A stretch of 64,000 nucleotides of DNA from Burkholderiales bacterium. Its GTDB lineage: Bacteria > Pseudomonadota > Gammaproteobacteria > Burkholderiales > SG8-39. The notes below the pieces were generated by a model that saw nothing but the letters and a program-made list of their open reading frames with translations, had not been told where the DNA came from and made no database searches. The DNA is taken from positions 1 to 64,000 of the forward strand of contig JADLAV010000052.1 of assembly GCA_020848075.1 (NCBI GenBank). The letters are read 5' to 3'. The translations under genes and the position numbers were made by a program. Each line of letters starts with the position of its first letter. Within the stretch, counting starts at the first letter, position 1. Below are positions 18,242 to 25,680 of the stretch, piece after piece.

Positions 18242-19441
18242 ATGCAGGCGTCGAGGCGCTCTTCCGCCGTGTCACACCATCCGGCCAGCGTGACCGCCGC
18301 GCCGATGACCGCCCTCGTGCTGCAGGGCGGCGGCGCGCTTGGGGCCTACCAGGCGGGAGCCTACGAGGCCCTGGCGCAACGGACCGACCTCGAGTGGGTG
18401 GCCGGCATCTCAATCGGCGCCATCAACGCGGCGCTCATCGCGGGCAGTCCGGCCGGCCGGCGCGTCGAGCGCCTGCGCGCGTTCTGGGAGCAGGTCAGCC
18501 TCGCGCTACCGGTGCGACCGAGTCACGAGGCGATCGCGCCGGTGCGCGGCTGGTGGGACAACGCGATGGCGCTGTGGGGCGCCACCGTGGGGGTGCCGGG
18601 CTTCTTCAGGCCGCGGCCGTGGCTCGCCTGGGTGCCGCGTCCGCCAGCGAGCCTGTACGACACCGCCCCGCTGCACAAGACGCTGCTCGAGCTAGTCGAT
18701 TTCGACCTCCTCAACGACGGCCCGATGCGTTTTTCGGTCGGCGCCGTGGATGTGGAGAGCGGAAATTTCACGTATTTCGACAACCGCTGCGAGCGCATCG
18801 GGCCCGAGCACGTGATGGCGAGTGGCGCGCTGCCGCCGGGTTTCGGCGCGGTGCAGATCGGCGAGCGCTGGTATTGGGATGGCGGCCTCGTGTCCAACAC
18901 GCCTTTGGCCTACGTGATGGAACATCTTCGCGATCCCACCGCGCGCCCGGTGACGGTGTTCCAGATCGATCTGTTCAGCGCGCGTGGCACACTGCCCGAG
19001 ACGCTGGCCGATGCCGCCGAGCGCGAGAAGGACATCCGCTACTCGAGCCGCACGCGCCTGGTGAGCGATCACGTGCGCGAGCGCCACCACCTCCACCAGC
19101 GCCTGCACCGCCTGGCCGCGATGCTGCCCAAGGCCCAGCAAGGCGACGCCGCGGTACGCGAGTTGCTGAAGGACACCGTCGATGCAGCCACCACCCTGGT
19201 GCACGTGATCCACCGCCGCCAGTCCTATGAAACGCAGACCAAGGACTACGAGTTCTCGCATCTCTCGATGAGCGAGCACTGGCAGGCTGGCACCACCGAC
19301 ATGCAGGCATCGCTGGAACTGCTGGCACAAAGCCGCGCGCCGCAGCCCGGGGAATTCCGTGTGCTCGATCACCGATCCGACCCGTCGGCCGCACGGGCGG
19401 TGCCCGCGCGTCGCAACAAGGAGAAGCAGTCATGTACGTGA
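18242..19441 (+). CDS. Patatin-like phospholipase with DUF3734 tail
   Basis: Patatin-fold lipid acyl hydrolase. The oxyanion-hole motif GGGALGAYQ, nucleophile elbow GISIGAINA (GxSxG) and catalytic DGG in [11 protein letters not shown] give a complete Ser-Asp dyad. A C-terminal DUF3734 region (about residues 290-370) includes [11 protein letters not shown]. The ATG at 18242 gives 399 residues. An internal ATG at 18305, directly before the conserved TALVLQGGG, is an equally good start. It overlaps the following acetoacetate decarboxylase gene by 10 bases. Next to ketone-body genes it may take part in storage-lipid or PHB turnover. That role is inferred. Confidence 0.9.
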   Translation: MQASRRSSAVSHHPASVTAAPMTALVLQGGGALGAYQAGAYEALAQRTDLEWVAGISIGAINAALIAGSPAGRRVERLRAFWEQVSLALPVRPSHEAIAPVRGWWDNAMALWGATVGVPGFFRPRPWLAWVPRPPASLYDTAPLHKTLLELVDFDLLNDGPMRFSVGAVDVESGNFTYFDNRCERIGPEHVMASGALPPGFGAVQIGERWYWDGGLVSNTPLAYVMEHLRDPTARPVTVFQIDLFSARGTLPETLADAAEREKDIRYSSRTRLVSDHVRERHHLHQRLHRLAAMLPKAQQGDAAVRELLKDTVDAATTLVHVIHRRQSYETQTKDYEFSHLSMSEHWQAGTTDMQASLELLAQSRAPQPGEFRVLDHRSDPSAARAVPARRNKEKQSCT

Positions 19442-20202
19442 ACGAGGTGCGCAAGCAGGCCTGGGCGATGCCCCTGACCAGCCCGATCTATCCGCGCGGC
19501 CCCTACCGCTTCATCAACCGGGAGTTCCTGGTCATCAGCTACCGCACCGATCCGACGCTGCTCGCCGCGGTGGTACCGGCGCCGCTCGAGCCGGCGCCCG
19601 GCGCGATCGTGAAGATGGAGTTCATCCGCATGCCGGACTCGACCGGGTTCGGCGACTACACCGAGTCGGGCCAGGTGACTCCGGTCACTTTCGAGGGCAA
19701 GCCCGGCACCTACTCGCACAACATGTTCCTGAACGACGACGCGCCGATCGCCGGCGGCCGCGAGATCTGGGGCTTTCCCAAGAAGCTGGCGGCGCCCAGC
19801 CTGCGGGTGGACAAGGACGTACTGGTGGGCACGCTCGACTACGGCGACCTGCGCGTGGCGACCGGCACCATGGGCTACAAGCACCGCCCGTTCGATCACG
19901 GCAAGGCGTTGGCCGCGGTCACCGGCGCCAACTACTTGCTGAAGATCATTCCGCACGTCGATTGCACGCCCCGCGTGTGCGAGCTCGTGCGCTATCACTG
20001 CCAGGACGTCAGCATCAAGGGAGCGTGGGAAGGACCGGCCGCCCTGCAGCTGTTCGAGCACGCGCTCGCGCCGGTGGCGCGGCTCCCGGTGCTCGAGGTG
20101 GTGGGAGCCGTGCACATCCTCACCGACCTCACGCTGGGTCTGGGCGAAGTCGTACACGACTACCTGGCCGACGGCGTGCGCGCCGCGGGCAAGGCCCGCT
20201 GA
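19432..20202 (+). CDS. adc: Acetoacetate decarboxylase
   Basis: Converts acetoacetate to acetone and CO2 through a Schiff base, 256 residues. The catalytic lysine pair sits in [10 protein letters not shown] (Lys117/Lys118, equivalent to Lys115/Lys116 of the clostridial enzyme). Acidic and hydrophobic pocket residues are in [18 protein letters not shown], followed by [12 protein letters not shown]. It is coupled to the upstream patatin gene by an overlap and lies 52 bases before 3-hydroxybutyrate dehydrogenase. The pair would handle acetoacetate released from PHB or fatty acids. Some homologues in such clusters are annotated as acetoacetate decarboxylase-family without proven activity. Confidence 0.9.
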   Translation: MYVNEVRKQAWAMPLTSPIYPRGPYRFINREFLVISYRTDPTLLAAVVPAPLEPAPGAIVKMEFIRMPDSTGFGDYTESGQVTPVTFEGKPGTYSHNMFLNDDAPIAGGREIWGFPKKLAAPSLRVDKDVLVGTLDYGDLRVATGTMGYKHRPFDHGKALAAVTGANYLLKIIPHVDCTPRVCELVRYHCQDVSIKGAWEGPAALQLFEHALAPVARLPVLEVVGAVHILTDLTLGLGEVVHDYLADGVRAAGKAR

Positions 20203-20254
20203 GGTGCCGATCGACGACCGACCATTTCGACTGCGAAAGCATAGGAGAGACATC

Positions 20255-21070
20255 ATGAGTTCACCCGAAGTCCACGCCAGCGCCCGACTCAGTCTCGCGG
20301 GCAAGGTGGCGCTGGTCACCGGCGCGGCCAGCGGCATCGGCAAGCGCGTCGCCGAAGTCTTTGCCGACGCAGGCGCCAGCGTCGTCATCGCCGATCTCCA
20401 GCCGGCGAGCGCGCAGGCCACCGCGGCCGCCATCGCCAAGACGGGCGTGACGACGCTCGGGCTGGCGATGGACGTCACCGACGAGCACGCCGTCGATACC
20501 GGTTTCGGGCAGGTGGAAAAGCAGCTCGGCCCGGTCGACATCCTGGTCAGCAACGCCGGCATCCAGATCGTCGCGCCGATCGAGGAATTCAAGTTCTCCG
20601 ACTGGAGAAAACTCATCGCGGTGCACCTGGACGGCGGTTTTCTCACCTCGCGCGCCGCGGTGAGGCAGATGATCGCCTCCAAGCGCGGCGGCAGCATCAT
20701 CTTCATGGGCTCGGTGCACTCCAAGGAGGCCTCCAAGCTCAAGAGCCCCTACGTGGCGGCCAAGCATGGCCTGGAGGGCCTCGCCAAGGTAATTGCCAAG
20801 GAGGGCGCCGCGCACAACATCCGCAGCAACGTCATCTGCCCGGGCTTCGTGCGCACGCCGCTGGTGGAAAAGCAGATTCCCGAGCAGGCCCGGGAGCTCG
20901 GCATCAGCGAAGACGAGGTGATCCGCAACGTCATGCTCAAGGACACGGTGGACGCCCAGTTCACCACAGTCGACGACGTGGCGCAGGTCGCGCTCACCTT
21001 CGCGGCCTGGCCCAGCAATGCGCTGACCGGGCAGTCGCTGGTGGTCAGCCACGGCTGGTTCATGCAATGA
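20255..21070 (+). CDS. bdhA: 3-hydroxybutyrate dehydrogenase
   Basis: Short-chain dehydrogenase, 271 residues, interconverting (R)-3-hydroxybutyrate and acetoacetate with NAD. The cofactor motif is [15 protein letters not shown], with NAG at SNAGIQ, the catalytic Ser in MGSVHS and the YVAAK pair. The end VVSHGWFMQ is characteristic of bacterial D-3-hydroxybutyrate dehydrogenases. The ATG at 20255 follows an AGGAGAGA ribosome-binding site. An earlier in-frame ATG exists but has no such site. It ends in an ATGA with a possible start of the next gene. Confidence 0.92.
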   Translation: MSSPEVHASARLSLAGKVALVTGAASGIGKRVAEVFADAGASVVIADLQPASAQATAAAIAKTGVTTLGLAMDVTDEHAVDTGFGQVEKQLGPVDILVSNAGIQIVAPIEEFKFSDWRKLIAVHLDGGFLTSRAAVRQMIASKRGGSIIFMGSVHSKEASKLKSPYVAAKHGLEGLAKVIAKEGAAHNIRSNVICPGFVRTPLVEKQIPEQARELGISEDEVIRNVMLKDTVDAQFTTVDDVAQVALTFAAWPSNALTGQSLVVSHGWFMQ

Positions 21071-21120
21071 GCCGTACGCGTTCTCTTTGCAATTCACTTC
21101 AACCGCAACAGGAGAATGTC

Positions 21121-21681
21121 GTGAGTTCATCCAAGACCAACCCCCCGCCGCTGGGCAACTGCATCGTGCTCGCGTTGTTCGGCACGCACGAGGCGGCCGA
21201 TGGCGCAGTGCGCAAGCTGGCCGTATCCGGTGTCGCACTACCGGCGATTTCCATCATCGGCAAGAACTACCACAGCGAGGAGCACGCCGCCGGCTACGTG
21301 AATGCCGGCGAGCGTGCGTGGTTCTTCGGCAAGTTCGGCGCGTTCTGGGGTGGCCTGGCGGGGCTGCTGCTCGGCGCGGGCTTCTTCTACGTTCCCTTCA
21401 TCGGGCCCATGGTGGTGCTGGGACCGTTGGCCTCGACGATCGTCGGCGGCATCGAAGGCGCCGTGCTCGCAGGCGGCGCTTCGGCGTTGGCCGGTGCGTT
21501 GACTAGCATCGGCATCCCGAAGGATTCAGTCGTTCGCTACGAGACGGCGATCAAGGCCGAGCAGTTCCTGGTGTCTGTGCACTGCTCCGAAGGGGAGGTC
21601 GCGCGCACCAAGCAACTGCTGAGCGAGTTGGGTGGCCGCGACGTGCAGGGCCAGCCGCTTGCCGCTGCGCTTGCGGCCTGA
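21121..21681 (+). CDS. Glycine-rich membrane stress-like protein (DUF1269-type)
   Basis: Predicted 186-residue membrane protein. A ferredoxin-like alpha/beta region (about 12-45, CIVLALFGTHEAADGAV) flanks a Gly-rich hydrophobic hairpin (about 70-125, GLAGLLLGAGFFYVPFIGPM), followed by a second alpha/beta strand pair. This resembles DUF1269/general-stress-protein architecture. GTG 21121 has the ribosome-binding site AGGAG. An alternative ATG at 21067 overlaps the bdhA stop and would add 18 residues. Its function is unknown. Coupling to bdhA suggests co-expression with ketone metabolism. Confidence 0.75.
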   Translation: MSSSKTNPPPLGNCIVLALFGTHEAADGAVRKLAVSGVALPAISIIGKNYHSEEHAAGYVNAGERAWFFGKFGAFWGGLAGLLLGAGFFYVPFIGPMVVLGPLASTIVGGIEGAVLAGGASALAGALTSIGIPKDSVVRYETAIKAEQFLVSVHCSEGEVARTKQLLSELGGRDVQGQPLAAALAA

Positions 21682-21700
21682 GGAAGCTCTGCAGAATCGC

Positions 21701-21774
21701 GTCATTCCCGCGCAAGCGGGAATCCAGGGGGAGTCCGATCAACGCCTTGCTGGATCCAACTTCGCGGGGATGAC
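21701..21774. repeat. Palindromic 'gtcattcccgcg' dispersed repeat, copy 2
   Basis: gtcattcccgcgcaagcggg at 21701-21720 faces an inverted aacttcgcggggatgac at 21758-21774. It is the same element as at 5330-5404, with slightly decayed arms. It lies in the gap between the DUF1269-like gene and the COG4705-like gene and probably interrupts that operon. Confidence 0.85.
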
Positions 21775-21869
21775 TCAACCCGAGATTCCGTGGCGCGGTG
21801 CACGCAGGACGATTGAACCTTCGCGCACCACCCAATCCACTTGCGCAGCAGACTGGAACAGTGCGACCC

Positions 21870-22628
21870 ATGTCCACATCGATCGACGCTCCGCTCGCCA
21901 AAGTCCCGGAGGTGACGCTCGCGTTCTGGATCATCAAGATCGCCGCCACCACGTTGGGCGAGACCGGTGGCGATGCGGTCTCGATGTCGATGAAGCTCGG
22001 CTATCTCGATGCCACCGCCATCTTCGCGTTGCTCTTGCTGGCGGCGGTCACGGCGCAGATCCGGGCCAAGGCCTTTCACCCCTTCCTGTACTGGGCCACC
22101 ATCATCGCCACCACCACGGTGGGCACAACCATGGCCGACTTCGCCGATCGCTCTCTCGGTATCGGCTACTCCGGGGGCTCGGCTCTCCTGCTGGCCCTGC
22201 TGCTGGCGTCGCTGCTGGTCTGGTACCTCAGCCTCGGCTCGGTGGCGGTCGGCAGCGTCAGAGCGCCCAAGGCCGAGGCCTTTTACTGGGTGACGATCAT
22301 GTTCTCGCAGACCTTGGGCACGGCGCTCGGTGACTGGACGGCCAGCTCCGCCGGCCTGGGCTACACCGGCGCTGCGGTCGTGTTCGTGGGATTGCTCCTG
22401 ATCGTCGCAGCGGCCTACTGGTGGACGCATGTGCCGCGCACGCTGCTGTTCTGGGCCGCCTTCGTCCTGACCCGCCCGTTGGGCGCCACGCTGGGAGATT
22501 TCCTCGACAAACCGTTGGGTGCGGGTGGATTGGCGCTCAGCCGCTACACCGCCTCTGCGGTGCTGGTGGCGTTCATCGTGCTGTGTGTCGCCCTGCTGCC
22601 GCAGCGCGCCGCGCGCGAGGCGCATTGA
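21870..22628 (+). CDS. COG4705-like multi-repeat membrane protein
   Basis: A 252-residue integral membrane protein made of four related two-helix units. Each begins with a short (T/L)G-x-GD-like motif before a Gly-Tyr turn: ETGGDAVSMSMKLGY, TMADFADRSLGIGY, ALGDWTASSAGLGY and TLGDFLDKPLGAGG. Acidic residues repeat at matching positions next to the membrane, which hints at cation or metal handling, though no function is established for the family. The ATG at 21870 was chosen because upstream sequence belongs to a repeat. No binding partner is apparent. Confidence 0.8.
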   Translation: MSTSIDAPLAKVPEVTLAFWIIKIAATTLGETGGDAVSMSMKLGYLDATAIFALLLLAAVTAQIRAKAFHPFLYWATIIATTTVGTTMADFADRSLGIGYSGGSALLLALLLASLLVWYLSLGSVAVGSVRAPKAEAFYWVTIMFSQTLGTALGDWTASSAGLGYTGAAVVFVGLLLIVAAAYWWTHVPRTLLFWAAFVLTRPLGATLGDFLDKPLGAGGLALSRYTASAVLVAFIVLCVALLPQRAAREAH

Positions 22629-22860
22629 ACACCGCATCCTCTGATCGGCAAGGGAACTCGGCAGGCCCGTAACCGCACGAAGCCTCAGAGCATTGGTCCA
22701 ACCTTCACGCACGCCTTCTTTCGTTCCGATACCATGGCGCACGCCGGGCGCCGGGGCGGCGCCTGTCCCTGGCGTTCCACGGGCCCTCGGCTCGCAGCAG
22801 GCGCCGGCCACACGGTGCGATCGGTCCGTCACCGATGCACACGAAAGGGGAGCGCGATCG

Positions 22861-23310
22861 ATGCTGATGCAAGCGTTGCGGATTTGGCTGGCGTCCAGGC
22901 GATTGCTGATTTGCGGGGCGCTGGCGTCCGGCTTCGCCATTCCGGCCGCCGTTGCGACGGCGCAGGAGCTGCCGGCATTCCGGAAGGGCATGTGGGAGTT
23001 CAATCGGACCATCGACGACGGCGGTGGCGCCGCCAAGTCGGTGACGCTGAAGAAATGCACGAGTCCTACCGACGACATGAGACGGCAGAACGACGCGCTC
23101 GCCAAGGCGGGCTGCACGTTCTCCCCCGCCACCCGGAGCGGCTCCCCGTACACGTTCACCGCCCGCTGCAACGTGCAGGGCGCGTCGGTGCAGTCGCGGA
23201 GCGTGATCTCCGTGGAGAGCGACAGCGCCTACACCGTCGATGTCGAGTCGCAGCAGGGCGGGCGGGCAAGCAAGGAGCGGTTGGTCGCGAGACGGATCGG
23301 CGACTGCTGA
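22861..23310 (+). CDS. DUF3617-type periplasmic protein
   Basis: A 149-residue secreted protein. A signal peptide covers about residues 1-35 (RRLLICGALASGFAIPAA, cleaved after ATAQ). The mature part begins ELPAFRKGMWEFNRTI, the usual DUF3617 opening (FRKGLWE-like). Four cysteines (KKCTSPTDD, KAGCTF, ARCNVQ and the C-terminal GDC) could form two disulfides, as in the family. The ATG has AGGGGAG upstream. Its function is unknown and it appears monocistronic. Confidence 0.8.
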   Translation: MLMQALRIWLASRRLLICGALASGFAIPAAVATAQELPAFRKGMWEFNRTIDDGGGAAKSVTLKKCTSPTDDMRRQNDALAKAGCTFSPATRSGSPYTFTARCNVQGASVQSRSVISVESDSAYTVDVESQQGGRASKERLVARRIGDC

Positions 23311-23349
23311 CCGCCCCGCCAAAACCGGCCCCGCGCAGCACGCGCGAGG

Positions 23350-23904
23350 TCACCAGGTGCGCGGGCGACCCGTGTCGATGTGCACGAAGTCGGCGTCGCG
23401 GTAGTAGCCGACGCCGCCGCGGCCGAGGGCGATCCCCGCGGCGCGCAGGCGCGAAGTGTCGACGCCGGCGAGACGGACGTCGATCGCGCGGCCGTCCATG
23501 TGCAGGCTGCGCGTCGCCACGCCGCCGCCACCCGTTTTACGCAGCATCGCGTTCGTCTGCGGCGAGCGGTAGCCGGAGATGATCTCGAACGTGCGGCCGC
23601 CGCAGGCGCCGCACAGCGCGTAGAGCGTGTCGAGCAGGGCAGGGTCGATCCGGTGCTCGTCGCCGGTGCGGAAGTCGCGCAGCAGGTGCTCGACCTCCGC
23701 GAGCGGGCCGGGCTGGTACGCGCCATCCACGAAGTACACGACGCGCAGCCGCTCGCCGGTGTGCGTGTGAGAGAAGGAGAGCGTGCGCGCCTCGCCCGCG
23801 ACGGCGGGGTGCGCGAGCCCGCTTCTCACCCCGACTGCGAGCGGCGCGACCGCGAGGCCCTTCAGCAACAGCCGGCGGCGCGGCGCGGCGCGATCGATCG
23901 GCAT
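23350..23904 (-). CDS. DUF882 / YcbK-like murein peptidase (M15-type fold)
   Basis: A 184-residue exported protein related to YcbK/MepK, a zinc peptidase that cleaves peptidoglycan crosslinks. The Tat-like N-terminus RRRLLLKGLAVAPLAVG precedes the catalytic domain with SGYRSPQTNAML, SLHMDGRAIDV (HxxxxxxD zinc motif) and DFVHID. ATG at 23904 is favoured by a GGGGGAGGG ribosome-binding site; the frame extends further upstream without one. It is divergent from the L,D-transpeptidase gene (75 bases between starts). MepK-type enzymes act on the 3-3 crosslinks such transpeptidases make, so the pair is functionally coherent. Confidence 0.88.
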   Translation of the reverse strand: MPIDRAAPRRRLLLKGLAVAPLAVGVRSGLAHPAVAGEARTLSFSHTHTGERLRVVYFVDGAYQPGPLAEVEHLLRDFRTGDEHRIDPALLDTLYALCGACGGRTFEIISGYRSPQTNAMLRKTGGGGVATRSLHMDGRAIDVRLAGVDTSRLRAAGIALGRGGVGYYRDADFVHIDTGRPRTW

Positions 23905-23979
23905 CGACTCCCTCCCCCGAAGTAGCAAGACGGCCCGAGGCCGCATGGTATAACAGGGCGGCCGCCACGCAACACCCCG

Positions 23980-25644
23980 ATGTGCCTCCCGATGGATCCA
24001 TCACGTGCATTTCGCCGCACCCGCGCGTTCGTGCTCGGCACGGCGCTCGCGCTCGCCGCACCCGGCACGGCATTCGCCGATCCCGGGGTAAGCGATGCGC
24101 TGCGCGCGCGTGTCACGGCGCTGCGCGCGGACGCGGATGTCCGCGTCGATGGCGAGGAGATTGCCGCGCGCAGGCTGATCGCGGAGTTCTACGTGCAGCG
24201 CGGCTTTCGCCCGGCGTGGGCGCAGCCGGAGCGGGCGCGGGCATTGCTCGCGGCAGTGGAAGAGAGCCGCACGCACGGCCTCGATCCGGCCGACTATCAC
24301 GTCGAGTTCCTGCGCCGCGCCGCGACCGGTGCCCCGCACGGCGCCGAGGCCGATCGCGAGCTCGTCCTCACCGATGCGCTGGTGCGGCTCGCCTACCACC
24401 TGCGCTTCGGCAAGGCGAACCCGCGCGAGCTGTACCCGGACTGGAACTTCTCGCGCACGCTCGGCGCGATCGAGCCGGTGCCCGCGCTCGAGGCGCTCGT
24501 GACGAGCGCACGGCTCGAGGAAGCGGTGGAGCGCCTCGCGCCGCAGCTCGTGATCTATCGCGAGCTCCGCGCGGCGCTCGCACGCTACCGCGGGATCGCG
24601 GCTGCCGGCGGCTGGCCGCCGGTCCCGCCCGGCCCGACGCTCGACCCCGGCATGCGCGATCCGCGCGTCGCGGCGCTCCGCACGCGCCTCGCTGCCAGCG
24701 GCGACCTCGCACGGGCAGAGGCGGCCGAGCCCGACGTCTTCGACGCGGCCCTCGACGCCGCGGTGCGCCGGTTCCAGCAGCGGCATGGGCTCGAGGACGA
24801 CGGTCGCGTCGGGCGCAAGACGATCGCGGCGCTCGACGTCGGCGTCGGACAGCGCATCGACGAGATCCGGGCGAACCTCGAGCGCCTGCGCTGGGTCGCG
24901 CAGGACATCGCGGGCGACTTCCTGGTCGTCGATGTCGCGGGCTTCACGGCATCGCTCTACCTCGACGGCAGCCCCGCGTGGCACGCGCGCGTCGTGGTGG
25001 GCCAGCCGTACCGCCGGACGCCGGCGTTCCGCGCAACGATGGATCACCTGGTGCTCAATCCGACGTGGACCGTGCCGCCCACGATCTTCCGGGAGGACGT
25101 GCTGCCGAAGCTCGTGCGCGATCCGCGCTATCTCGCGGCCAACCACATGCGAGTGGTGGACCACGCCGGCCGCGCGGTGGATGCCGCGACGATCCGCTGG
25201 AGCGAGCAGCTCGCGCGCGGTTTTCCCTATCAGATCGTGCAGGCGCCGGGGGGCAGCAATCCGCTCGGGGAGGTGAAGTTCATGTTCCCGAACTCGCACA
25301 GCGTCTATCTGCACGACACGCCCGCGCGCGCGCTCTTCCGCAAGGCGGAGCGCGCCTTCAGCTCGGGGTGCATTCGCATCGAGCGGCCGCTCGAGCTCGC
25401 GACGCTGCTGCTCGACGATCCGGCGCGCTGGAGCGCCGAGGCGCTTGCCGCGGCGATCGCCACCGGCGAGACGCGTACTGTGCCGGTCAAGCGGCGAGTC
25501 GCGGTGATGCTGCTCTACTTCACCGCGGCCCCGTACGGCCACGGCGACGTCCAGTTTCGCCGGGACCTCTACGGACGCGACGCGCGCGTGCTCGCCGCGC
25601 TGGCGCAGCCGTTTCGGTTCAGTCCGGTGGACAGGCGGCGGTGA
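23980..25644 (+). CDS. L,D-transpeptidase, YcbB/LdtD type
   Basis: Periplasmic enzyme, 554 residues, forming 3-3 peptidoglycan crosslinks. A signal peptide (about residues 1-34, VLGTALALAAPGTAFA) is followed by an N-terminal scaffold domain. Next comes a peptidoglycan-binding domain (FDAALDAAVRRFQQRHGLEDDG, about 245-280). The YkuD catalytic domain contains VYLHDTPARALF and AFSSGCIRIERP, where the Cys is the nucleophile. A second ATG at 23992 is an equally good start. Paired divergently with the DUF882 peptidase gene. Confidence 0.92.
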   Translation: MCLPMDPSRAFRRTRAFVLGTALALAAPGTAFADPGVSDALRARVTALRADADVRVDGEEIAARRLIAEFYVQRGFRPAWAQPERARALLAAVEESRTHGLDPADYHVEFLRRAATGAPHGAEADRELVLTDALVRLAYHLRFGKANPRELYPDWNFSRTLGAIEPVPALEALVTSARLEEAVERLAPQLVIYRELRAALARYRGIAAAGGWPPVPPGPTLDPGMRDPRVAALRTRLAASGDLARAEAAEPDVFDAALDAAVRRFQQRHGLEDDGRVGRKTIAALDVGVGQRIDEIRANLERLRWVAQDIAGDFLVVDVAGFTASLYLDGSPAWHARVVVGQPYRRTPAFRATMDHLVLNPTWTVPPTIFREDVLPKLVRDPRYLAANHMRVVDHAGRAVDAATIRWSEQLARGFPYQIVQAPGGSNPLGEVKFMFPNSHSVYLHDTPARALFRKAERAFSSGCIRIERPLELATLLLDDPARWSAEALAAAIATGETRTVPVKRRVAVMLLYFTAAPYGHGDVQFRRDLYGRDARVLAALAQPFRFSPVDRRR

Positions 25645-25680
25645 GCCGCAACCACCCCGCCGGCGTCGCAACCACCCCGC

